Part shown: positions 12,701-25,600 of the stretch, piece after piece
How the letters are laid out: each line of letters starts with the position of its first letter
Numbering within the stretch: the stretch's first letter is position 1
DNA from: Axinella damicornis
Taxonomy: Eukaryota > Porifera > Demospongiae > Axinellida > Axinellidae
NCBI GenBank assembly: GCA_963931865.1
Contig: OZ007516.1
Span: 433,358 to 497,357 of the forward strand
Reading direction: 5' to 3'
Length of the DNA: 64,000 bases
The notes under the pieces: model-generated
Told to the model about the DNA's origin: nothing
The model's input: only the letters and a program-made list of their open reading frames with translations
Database searches by the model: none
Program-made: the position numbers and the translations under genes

Positions 12701-15700
12701 CTCCCCTCGCACCAGACGAAGCTCTTGCTCCAGTTTTGTACTTGACTCCAGATTACCTTCACGTTGCCGTGTCAAGTCCTCTAACAGCAGTGCCTTTTCT
12801 TCCATTGCACGTTCCTTCTCTTCAAGAGCTTTGCTGAGCTTTGTGGCTTCATTGTTGGCAGCACCCAGCTGTTCTTTCACGGACTTGAGTTCATTCTCCA
12901 AATGAGTCCTTTCGTTTGTCACAGCCTTCAGCTCCGCTTGGTGGTGCTGTTTCAAATCTTTCGACTGCTGCAGCTCCTCCCTCGCAATGCCTTCCTTCTC
13001 ATCCAGGGCTTTGGCAAGCTTTGCAACCTCAACTTGTGCAGACTCCAGTTGTTCCCTCATTGATCGCAGCTCACCCCCAAGCTGTTCATTATGCTCACGC
13101 ACAGCCTTAAGCTCAATGTCATGCTCGCCTTTCAAACTTTCCAACTGTTCCACCTCCTTCTTCACCACCTCCTCCCTCTCTCCCAGGGTTTTGCCAAGCC
13201 TCGTAGCTTCACCCTGCGCTGCATGGAGCTGCTCTCTCACCAACTTGAGTTCACTTTCCAGGCGTGTTTTCTCCTCACTTGCTGCCTTTGTCTGAGCATC
13301 ATGCTGCTGTACCAAGCTCTGTGACTGCTGCAGTCTCTCCTGCACGGCACTGTCCTGCTCCTGCAGGGCCTTGGTAAGTCTGGAGACCTCATTCTGGGAG
13401 GAATCCATCTGTTCCTTCATGGACTTGAGCTTGGCCTGGAGACGTGTGTTTTGCTGGTGGAACTGGTTCACTACCTTCTCGTGCTTGACGTTCAGTGCTT
13501 GTATCTCACTGCGGAGGCCCTCCTCTGAGGCCACAGCAGCTGCCATTTTACTCTCCACAGACTTCTCCAGCTTGGCTATTCTTTCACCTCTAGTCGTGAT
13601 TTCAGAGTGCAATTTCTTCACCTGCTCATCCCTCTGGGCTTGAAGGCTTTCTTGCTCTTTCTGCACGACTGCTAGCTGGCTCTGTGCCGACTCCAGCTGC
13701 TGTTTCAGGTGAACAGTGTCTACTTGACTGCCATCAGTGGACTCAGCTGAGGAGGAAGATTGAATCTCTCCTGACTTGGCCTGGTTGAGGGGGTGGGGAG
13801 GACGAGAAGGGAGTTGAGGGGAGGAGGAGGGGTTGAGGGAAGGAAGGAGGGGTGGGGAGGATGAGAAGGGAGGGGCAGGGGGAAGGTTGAGGGGAGGACG
13901 GGGGGTTGAGGGGAGGAGGGAGGAGTGGGGAGGAGGGGTGGGGAGGACAAGGGAGGGGCAGGGTTGAGGGGAGGAGGGAGGTGGAGGAAGGAGGGGGGAG
14001 AGGTGGGGTGTCAATAAGGAATGTTAGGTATGTGGTAATTAGATAGGCAGTTATGTATTGGCCTCCACCCAAATATATTCTCCTTTGGAAAGGGGCAAGA
14101 TTCACTGGCACATAATATACGTATTTGGGATATATATATATATACCCACAGATGATTACATGCACCATCGGTGCCTTGTATGTTTTATTGTGAGTTACTG
14201 TATAACCACTTCAGGCTTCATTGAGCACTCTGAATTCTTTGAACGTAGTAGCTCCTGCAATCAGGTTGTATTCCTACACACTCACAAAGAGACTGAATAG
14301 GAAGTGCCCTTCCTCCAACAATGTTGACAAATCGGATGAGATCAGCAGCAAGCTGTGATGCAGTATGACCAAATGGCACCAATAACTGCCAAGCTGTGAT
14401 GCAGTATGACCAAATGGCACTAACACCACCAACAGAAGCACTTCAAATGAGTCTTCATTTCCATGGTAACCGTAGCATGAAACTAAATCAAACAAGATTG
14501 ACTTTAACAAATCAAAGGCTTCAAGTCAATGCCAAGGGTTGCAATTAAAAATTCCAGCGGTTACCAACTGGGAGGACTATTTTGTGTGTATGTTGTGGAC
14601 TTTGCAGATTTGTAAAGGGAGTAGCTGTTAGGGGTGTGGTTCTACTGAACGCAACCAGAAGTGGAAACAATGACTGTTAGCGAGCTGTCCCTGCAGAGGG
14701 AGAGGGGTGGGGGGGGGGGGGGGGGGGGAATTGGTGAATAATATTATCACCTGCTGCTGTTCCAATTCCGTTGCCTTCTTCCTCAATTCTCCGCTCATCA
14801 TCTCCTGTTGGTACACACACAGTCACTGTAACTTAACACACAGGAACACTCCAACAAAGAGTTTACTCTGTCACTATGGCAACAGCAGGTCTCATATCTA
14901 TGGGTGCAAAAGGCAACCTCAAATTTCAACCTATGCTCATGGTAACCAAGGGATACAGAAAATGCATAGCAACTATTCAATAGGACATTACATGTACACC
15001 CAGAGGCACTGGTGTCCCAAATCATGCAGTTTTCAGATCACAAGGTTCATCGTGATCTGGTGTGATACGACCTGAACGGAGGAACTCTTGAGTTGCTATG
15101 AAACCTACATACATTCATGCTAACCAAAAAGTGCCATTGCTGTTCAACAGGACATTCCATGCACTATCACCCAGATGCACTGGCGTCCCAAATCGAGTAG
15201 TTTTCTATTCTACCAGATCACAACAAGGTTAATCGGGCGATGTGAACAAGATATGATCTGATGTGATATGACCTGAATGGAGGCAACTCAGTATGTTTGT
15301 GCTATCCAAGAAGCGTCACTGTCATAGCAACCATTCAACAGGACGTTCCACACACTATCACCCAATTCACTGGTGTCCCAAATCGTGCAGTTTTCAGTTC
15401 CGCTAGATCACAACTAGGTTCATCAGGATAGGACCTGAACAGCTTATCCCGAGGACGTTGCAAACATAAACAGATCACAACAAAGTTCACCAAGGGATGA
15501 CCTGGACAGCTTATCTCCCTAGGACTTTGTCATTGAACACAAACTGTATGCCTAAACAGGATGACCTATAACCTACCTTCTCTGCTTGCAGTTGCAATAT
15601 TTTCTCTTTGGCAAGTTTAAGGCCTTCCTTGTACTTTGTCAGGTAGCCTTCCAGCGAGGTCACCTGGGAGGGTGAGGGGAGGGGGGTGTATTGTGGGACG

Positions 15701-18700
15701 TGGGAGGGTGAGGGGAGGGAGGATGGTGTGGGGGTGGGATCCGGGAAGAGGGAGTGCATGAGCGTGTGGTGATCGTGAGGAAGAAGATGCAAGAACGTGT
15801 GTGTGTGTGTGTGGGGAGAGGCAGCAGATGCCCGGTAAGTGCAGACCATCCACAGTCAGATCACAGACTACTTCAAAGCAATTGGAGGAGTCCCACATTA
15901 GTAGCTCCTGCAATCAGGTTGTATCCCTACACACTCACAAAGAGACTGAATAGGAAATGCCTTAAGAAAACCAACAAACCACATGAAAGGCATCCAAAGC
16001 CATCAAAGGTCATCAAAGGTCATCAAAGGTATTGTTTGTTCCCAGTTGGTCATAGAAGTGAACGCTAATAACTATGTACCTGAAGCTGTTGGCAAGTAAC
16101 TATAATATGATTGGGAAATCAGTTATGGTAGTCTATGATGAGATCATGCGTAAGTGTACTTCATATGGGGTAGCTGCATGGACAACAGCATGGACAACAG
16201 CGCCTTCCTTGCTCAAGGTTTACGATAGTCCACGGTGAGATCACACACAGGTGTATGGGAGCTGCATGGACAACAGGGCCTTGCTCAAGACCCCCGCAGA
16301 CCTCACTTTCATTGGTGCAATGGACGACTTGCACGATGACATCACAACCAGTAACAGGGTCTTATCCTCACTCCATGGACTTGAGATTAGTGAGCTTATC
16401 AAAATACAAATTGTAACCGGTTCTCTCATTTCAATGTCATCACAGAACTTGGCACATTCACCACATACTACTCAGCCAACAAAACCGTTCCGAAAGCAAC
16501 TACTCCAATTAGCGTCTTGCGTCACGGAGCACTTCAAGGAGGGGGTGTGGTTCAGCCTCAGTAAAGCAATGCTAATCATTGTGTACATGTCAGTAACCGT
16601 GTTTACATTCACATAAAATAACTGGTAATTTAAGAACTTACACTTCCTGTACGAGCTACTCCAAGAATTCCGCTCTCTATGTCATTAGGTGCTCCTGGCT
16701 ACTCCAATTAGTCTTCTGTGTCATAGAGCACGTCGAGGAATGGGTGTGGTCGAGCTTCAGCGTAGCAACGGTAATTATTGTTTACATTCTCCCCTCAGGA
16801 GTACAATTTAGAAATTAGCGGCTAAACAATAAACTCAACTTCAAATATTTGGCAAAGACAATGAGTAGTAATTTAAGGGCATAAACTTCCTGTATAGATG
16901 TCATTTGATTGGTCAAACGTCACCCACTGCTCTGGCAGGCTAGTTCATAAGTAAGTAGCTTGTGACGACAGTGTTTGCCACCATTGATAATACATTTGTT
17001 GGCATGTTTAACATATACACGGTGTGTTCTGAATCTCCCGCAAACTGCTCCAACCTAGTCTCGGTCCCAGACCCCATCGAGGATCCTGCTCAGTATCGCA
17101 CATTATACTGGAAGTGATATACGCACTGGATGAAAGGTCAGGGAACGAGACTATCTCTATCTTTGCTTTCAAACTACTCACGCAACCTAACATTGATTGG
17201 TGGCCCATGACTGACCTTTCCCTTCAGCTCTCGGACCTCAGCTTCATGGATGTCCGGTACTGTGTGAGTGTGTGTATGCATTTGTGTGTGCAATGTGTGT
17301 GTATGGTAACGAGACTGCGTATCTTAGCAACAGGCTGTTTGTATATAGGGAACTTGTAGGGAAGCTCAACAACAACATTAAAGGACCTGTACAGACTTCT
17401 TTTGAAGATGAAAGGGGTATGCTAAAATGAAATTAATGGTGTCCACATAGGGAGGGTTGGCACCCATCAAAGAGCCCCAATTCCTGATTTCCAAGGTCAG
17501 GAATCCACAAACTTTAGGGGGACAGTCTGACAGTGGAATCCCTTTAATATGGACACTCTGGGTCCCTCAAGTTTGTCCTGATTGGGGGCCTGTCCTCATT
17601 TCAGAGGGCGGAAGTTGGGACTTGGTCAAGTGCCTGATCAGATTAATTCACTCCACCAGAGTAAAGCACCCCAGGTTATCACTACATTAAGATTGTATCG
17701 TGTGTGTGTGTGTGTGTGTGTGTGACATTCATGGGGTGAGACTAGACTATTGACGCGCGACCTTGGTACTTCAATTTACTAAACCCCGAACTCCGCAGAA
17801 CAGTTGGGGCTATAAGCGGTGCAGACGTAATTGGGGAGCAGCAGCCGAAGCGGATGCAATCAGAGCAGAAGTTGAAGTGAGAGCTGCCTGGCGCCGATGT
17901 GTGTATGTGCATGTGTGTATGTGTGCATGTGTGCATGTCCCAAGTCCCAGATCAGATTGGTTTCATTTAGCCTTGTTCCCAGGCCTTCTGGCCCCACTTC
18001 AATACTAACCTGCAGCTAGCTACAACTTGCTGTAGGGATTCTCAGCCACATTACTGGGAAGGTGAATCAGACATTGACCACTTCCTCCCCACAGCTACAA
18101 ACCTTTGTCTGACTGTCATCCTTTCAGATGCACTCTGCAAAGATTATACCTCTCAGCCAGGATCTGTGGTTAATCTCTGGTGCTATAGGCTTCCTGCTTC
18201 TGACAGTTTTCCACTGTCAATGAATCAATGGGTGAACCAGGCCTTTGTATTAGTGCACCCTTGACAAACTGTTCTGCAAAGAGTATACCTCACAGCCAGG
18301 ATCTGTGGTTAATCTCGGGTGCTAACCACCCTGCTTCTGATGGTTTTCATCGGTAATTCATGGGTGAACCAGGCCTGTACTAGTGCACCCTCAAGTACCT
18401 CAGCTTGCAAGGATCTGTGGTTAATCTATGATGAACTGAATGCTAAGCTTCCTGCTCCTGCTGTTATCATTGTCATTCATGGGTGAACCAGCCCTTGCAC
18501 CCTTGACAAACTGTTCCGCAAAGAGTATACCTCACAGCCAGGATCTGTGGTTAATCTCGGGTACTAACCATCCTGCTTCTGACAGTTTTCCACTGTCATT
18601 TCATGGGTGAACCAGACTACCTCAGCTCACAGCAGCTGACCTCTCAGCAAGGATGCTTCCTTACGTGAGAATAGTATAGCAATAGCTCCACATCCTAGTG

Positions 18701-19602
18701 CTTGGCTAGTCTAGCCTCGTTCCCAGACCCCATATGGGCCTGGGAACGAGGCTAGCCATAATCATGGTGAGCCCGTGGTGACCCAGACAAGAACACTTCC
18801 TCCATGGCAAACTGTCCTGCTAAGTGTTGACACCACAGCAGATTCTACTGCTGCAGTGGCCGCCATCGCTGAACCAGGTGTTGGTGAACTGCGGTGAACC
18901 AGACAATTAACACCTTCTTGACAAACTGTCCTGCTAAGGGTGTACGATCCTAACACTGCAATGGCCGTCATCGCTGAAGCAGGCATTGGAACACTTCCCT
19001 TCCATGAACTGTGTGTCAAGAGTGCACCAATTAACAGCACTAGGCCATGGTCTCTGGCAGCCAGTGTCAGCCAGTGTGGAATGGGTAGTGAGGAGGCCTT
19101 GAGCACTTCCTTCTAATGTACTGTCACAACAAACAATAGCAGGTATCAAACGGCAGACATGTAGCACTTCCTCCTGATGCACTCACACAACTAATGACAA
19201 ACTGCCCTGCTAAGTGCACACGTCACGTCACAACTGGAACTACTTCCTCCCAACACACAACTGCAAGTTCTGGGAGTGGGTGTGTGTCATCACTAAAGCT
19301 ACGTAGAAAAACCTCTTGCCTCAGCCTTGGGCTGTAACACGCTGTCTCTATTGTAGTAGGACCCTCATTCCCACGCGGCCTGGGAATGAGGCTATTGTAG
19401 TAGGACCCTCATTCCCACGCGGCCTGTGAATGAGGCTATTGTAGTAGGAGCAGTATACACGATCTCTCGATCTATTGATGTCTACTTAGTATTATATTCT
19501 GGTACCAATTGGACTGTGAAATGATACGGCTGTAACTCCAGTTTTTCACCGTGTGGACACAGTAAACCCTTGAAATTATTTCTAGCAGACTCTATCCCCA
19601 AT

Positions 19603-19642
<40 letters not shown>

Positions 19643-22600
19643 CTCTCCCCCCCCCCCCCCCCCCCTCCCTCCCCCCCCCCCCCTCCCTCCCCCCCCCCCC
19701 CTCCCTCCCCCCCCCCCCCTCCCCCTCCCTCTTCCCCCCCTCCCCCTCCCTCTTCCCCCCCTCCCCCCTCCCTCTTCCCCCCCCCCCCTTCCCTCCCTCT
19801 TCCCTCCCCCCCCCCCCCCCCCCCCCTCCCTCTTCCCCCCCCCCCCCCCCCCCCCCCTTCCCCCCCCCCCCCCCCTTCCCCCCCCCCCCCCCCCCCAAAC
19901 CAGGTCAGAGGAGCAGCAAACCAGGTCAGAGGAGCAGTATTCAAGCTACCTTGGACGTCCTGGGAAGCCACTTTCTCCTTGAGCAATCGGACCTTCAGTG
20001 TGTGTTGGAGGAGGAGGAAGCACAAACAAAAGACAGGATGAAAACAGAACCAAGTTCCCTGCAGTGCCCCCATGGCCCTTTGAAACCAACATGCCTTCAC
20101 CCTCTCACACCTGCTGATTGACAGCCAGTCTTTGAGGACTGCTGATCAAAGAAGGAAGGCAGAGCTAGCTGTCAGTGACACAGAGGCCATTGTGAGTGTG
20201 CGAACACGTGACAAAGGAATCACAAACATTTCCCAAGGACAATCATCTACCACACAGTGTTTGTATGTGACAAACTGCACTGTGTATGCATGTGTAAATG
20301 TGTGTGTGCTGAGATCAAACTGCAAACAGGTCACTTGCAAACTTGCACCAGCAAAGTATGCCAGAGACAAAGGCTTTAGAACATCATCTGCTCTTGGCTT
20401 GGTGGCATAAGATGGCAGCTGCACTACTGGCCGCTTATAGTGTGGTCTACATATCATACACTTCCATAGGAACTACAGCAATATGCCTTACGCATGGGGG
20501 GTTTCAATCTACTGCATGGGGGGTTTCAATCTACGCATGGGGGGTTTCAATCTATGCATGGGGGGTTTCAATCTATGCATGGGGGTTTCAATCTACGTAA
20601 AATTGTACAACTGCAGACAATGCTACATGATGATGATGTTAAAACTAATCACTAGCCGTCACAGTTGTAATCACACAGACACGAGACTCTGCCCTGTAAG
20701 TCAGCCATGACGACCATGTTATCATCACTACAGTAAAATTCTAGATGCACTTGTAATCATCAGGCATACTGATGCTACAGTACTTACTAAACAGTACCGC
20801 TATTGCCAATGAGTCATCAGTGAAGATATCAGATATTAGCTACTGATTAACCTAATTATGTGTCTAACTGTTCACTAGCTGGGGTTTATGCAATAGATTG
20901 GTTACTCCTGGTTACTTGTTACAGCTCCATATATGGTAGGTTGTCCGTTTGCTCTTGGATTCCACACAGTATAGCGTAGCCAATCACGTTAACCACAATT
21001 CAATTTTGAAGGCCATACTAAACGGGTGAGCTTGAGCGAGCATTGAGTGTAATGTTCGTTGATGATTCAATGCTGCATTGCAGCAAAGTACTATTTCATA
21101 TGCACTTCAGAATTCTTCACCAGGCATACTGATGAGAACGCAAAACGCTTACCACACTAACCACTGTTGTCATCAGTGGCTACAAACAGTCAGAGCTATA
21201 ATATATCTCATTACCTAATAAACAAGATGATATCACAGACGCACACCCCCGAAGGCCTCCTGCCTCCCCTCCCTCTTAGTTACAAACACCCAAACAGCCC
21301 AGGAAGCTCAGATCTAACACACCTATCTATTGATCTCTCTAGTCAACACACTAACGCAGTGAATCAGTTTCATTGCAGGTCAACACACTTATGGTACATT
21401 CATACCTCTGTTGTCATAGCGACGGGATGTAAACACATCCCAGGTGGGAATTGACACATGATCGCTAAGTGGAAATAGCTACACATGGAGATCACCAAAG
21501 ATATGGTTGTTTGTGCCATACGGTATGATTATGGGCACACCAAGTTTAGCAACCAGCTTGGGGATTACTATAATTGGTACGATCATGTATCCACAATTGG
21601 ATTCAAATCTCCACCTCATAATGTCCGAAACGTGAATATAATTGCCGATTCCTCTGCAGTTACATGTACACAGTTGCACATAGCTGTACAAATACCTAGT
21701 GGTTCCAAAACAACAGAGCTTATAGTAAACACTGCCATATGCAACTCTTCCTGCCTAGCAAACAACACCTGTTAGGTTGTGAAACTCTTAGTAGGGATGT
21801 GATGGCACTCCAATTGTGATGTGCGAAACAAGCTACATCCTTCCATCCTTCCATTCCTTGTGTGTACACGTACACGTACCTAGCCAGTACAGTATTAGAA
21901 CATGATCACATGTTCCCCATATGGACATCTCGTTGAAAAATGTTCAGCAAAGTTGTTGTACACAAGATTTATACAAGATGAGGTTACATAATAGGCCATA
22001 GGATGGCGAAATCTGTGATCCCATAGCTACAATATAGACACACACACCCTACAAGAGCTGCAACAATACATTGACATATCAATACTGACAGTCACTATAA
22101 TTTATGACATCCTATTACAGTATTGATATATCTAGACTTTTTGAAACCCTGTCCAAAAAGCATCACTTGTTATAAGTAAACTTGAACGACATAAATACGT
22201 ACCTGTAATGACAGTAATGACCTCTTACATACATTCCTCATTCCGACTTTCTTTTCACCTTACTATAATTATGTCGCAATAATATTATGTCGACACACAC
22301 ACACACACAAATGTACAGCTGAAACACGCCCCTTTATCCCAACCCTTGCCACGCCCACCTGCATCTGCATGACACTGATCTTCTCGTCCTTCTCCTCAAG
22401 TGACAGTCGGAACGCCTCCTCCAAGTGCGCCTTCGCCTGGTGGTCTAGTGCCTGCACCTCCTGCATCTCAGAGACCTTCTGAAGGCACTTTCTCTCCGTC
22501 TCTTCGGAGGATGCCTTGAGAGTGTCATGGTCACGCTGGAGGTTCTTATACACCTCAAGGAGCTGTGTGCATGTGTGTGTGTGAGGGGGAGGAGGGAGGT

Positions 22601-25600
22601 AGGGGTACGCTGTGTGCATGTGTGTGTGTGAGGGGGAGGAGGGAGGTAGGGGTACACAGAACTTGGGTAAAAGCATGAATGTGTGTGTGTGTGTGTCTAC
22701 GTGTACATGTATGTGCGTGCATGTTTGTGTGCACATATGGGCATGTGTGCATGAGTGGACTATGACAGTATGCACAAGCACAAGCAATGCCACACACACT
22801 GTACAAGAGATCTAACCCCCAAACCCGCAGACTCTGACCTCAGGGTTGTTTTGTGGGGAGAGCAACAGAAGGTGCAATTTGCTCATCTGAATGAGTGGTT
22901 TATAGTTTAGCACACATCCATGCAATATGGCGGGGTGGTGCCTTTTGATGTGTGAATGGGTCAATGGGCACCGTGTGGAGAGGGACACTGGCCCATATGG
23001 AGAGAGGTATTGGTTTGTTTCTCTGCAAGCTGAGGTCACCGAAACCTTGTGGCGCTCTGTGGTTGAGGGTTTGTCCATCGAATAGAAACTGTTATGCAGT
23101 GGATTTAGTAAACCCTTGCAGAGTGATAAGACTTCAACTAGAGGGCAGATGGATCGGGAGACAGACAGACAAGACAGATGAACATATTACTCACTTCTGA
23201 GAACCGTCCCTTGTATCGTAGAGCTGTCTGCCGTTGCTTCCGAAGCATGGCAACCAACTCATCGTGAGGTGTGCCCTCCAGAGCAGCAAGTAGGTCCGAG
23301 TCATCCGCGATGAGTGACCCGTGAGAGCCGCCCGGGGTGGAGGGGGAGGAGGGAGTGGAGGGTTCCTGAGGGGAGGGCACACAAACTCAAACTCACCCCG
23401 AGATTTGGACTTGTGGTAAGAGTAGACGCAGATACCAAACTATACACACTACACACTACACACACACACACACACACACACCTACAGACTACATTTCATT
23501 GGCATATGTTGGCAGTGCACGTGGGAGCACTGGACAGTGTGGTTGCCAAGGGGTGGGAGGTGGGGAGAACTTGAACCACAGCCAGTCGTGTTTGGCACAT
23601 CGCAATCATGATGAATGGTAGCATAGTGTACTGCATTCCTACGCTAACACAAGCAGGTTGTCAGCATAGCCTCATTCCAAGACCCCCTCAACATTGCTGA
23701 TGGTGGTATGGGAATGCAAGCGAGCATCGCAGCAGCCTCATTCCCATGGGAATATGGAATGAGACTAAGCATGGTCAATACTTCTGAGTGGGAATGCGAA
23801 TGCATACCGACTCTGTCTGGTATAGGCAACATCATGATTGAGTACACAAGAATAATTTTTCCAAGTTCTCAAGTTGTTGATCCAGGGCTCAGTGCTTTGT
23901 GTTCTGTAGCGTGTACGGTTGACCACAAGGGCCCATCATAACATCACTATGTTGTGGCACGATGTCATTACATACTCTGGGTAGACAACCTCGAGATCCC
24001 CCCCCCCCCCCCCCCCCACCTCTGCAGCTTCAAAAGAATAACCTTCACTGTCGTTGATCAGAGACCAGACAAAGGCACATCTGGTAGTGCTGCGGGATAC
24101 CCTAGATCATGGCATCCCAGATACCCTTAGCCAAGATCACCATCCTATACCCTCATCCTCTGTGGCTGCACTTCCCAGTTAAAAGTGAATGTACCAGTGT
24201 GTGTATGTGTGTGTCAATTATCTGGGTGATTTTAGGCACATGCATGCCTCCTGATGTGGTTGTCAACTTAGTCCCAAACCCAGGGTAGTGCATGCTCAGT
24301 CCCAAACCCAGGGTAGTGCATGCTCAGTCTCAATTCCAGTCACTCGGGAATGAGGCTGCTAACATGCTGATATATGGCCACCTGTGCATGCCAGCCAAGT
24401 GACCATCAATGGTGGATTAGCTCCTGTTGCTGGCCACCTGCTCATTTCCTACCTACATGTATTTGCAATGCTCTGAATTAGCAGCTGCACAGGTCGCAAT
24501 ACATGCCCCCAAAACTGGACTTGTTAAAGGACTGGTATTTGCTGATTCATTAGCTCCAGTACTACTGAATCCAGCCTCATTCCCAGGCCACGTGGAGTGG
24601 CCTGGGAATGAGCCTGTACTGAAGCAGCCATAGCCCGAGGCTGTGGCCATCCTGCCAGCCATGACCCAAGGCTGTCATAGTTGTCATAGTTGACAGATAA
24701 AAACTGGTTATGCTACAATTGTCCCCAAATCTGTGATTTGTCCCAAATGGTGGCTAAGATGTCTGTCCCTCACCTTGGTCTCTTGGGGCAGTCCAGAGGC
24801 TGTCTCAACGACCCTGCGCCTCAGCCGACTGAACATGCTACTCAGCTGGCCGGTGGAGGAAGGTGCAGGGGCGTGCAGGTCAGGAGGGGGGACCCGCGGA
24901 GAGGGACTCGGATCCTGCTGGGGAGTGACACTGCGACCTAATGAACAAACAACAACATATTATTGTAGCATGCATTGTTATTGATTGTAGCACAGTTCTG
25001 TCAAAGAACCATAAGCACCTCCCATATTGCTACCAGTCTGGGCCAACATGCTAATGGACGAACAAGTTGCACACTAGAGCTGATGAGTGCAGGAGTTGGT
25101 TTGACTTGATAATACTTTTATCCAGCAAAGGACCCGGGTTGCACTGAGGTAATCCTGTGTGTGTGTGTGTGCTCAGCGTTAGGGCTAGCTAAGGACCTAG
25201 TTGCACTGAGGTAATCCTGTGTGTGTGTGCTCAGCGTTAGGGTTAGGGCTAGCAAAGGACCGGGTTGCAGTAATCCTGTGTGTGTGTGTGCTCAGGGTTA
25301 GGGCTATCAAAGGACCTAGTTGCACTGAGGTAATCCTGTGTGTGTGTGTGCTCAGGGTTAGGGTTAGCTAAGGACCTAGTTGCACTGAGGTAATCCTGTG
25401 TGTGTGTGCTCAGCGTTAGGGTTAGGGCTAGCAAAGGACCAGGTTGCACTGAGGTAATCCTGTGTGTGTGTGTGCTCAGGGTTAGGGTTAGCTAAGGACC
25501 TAGTTGCACTGAGGTAATCCTGTGTGTGTGTGCTCAGCGTTAGGGTTAGGGCTAGCAAAGGACCTGGTTGCACTGAGGTAATCCTGTGTGTGTGTGCTCA

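Noticed and set aside
8580..13643. Many plus-strand frames of 60-165 aa
   Set aside because: They lie opposite the golgin coiled-coil exon and show no independent family resemblance.
19482..20121. Gly-rich and Pro-rich frames over 130 aa
   Set aside because: They result from the C-rich tract at 19603-19897.
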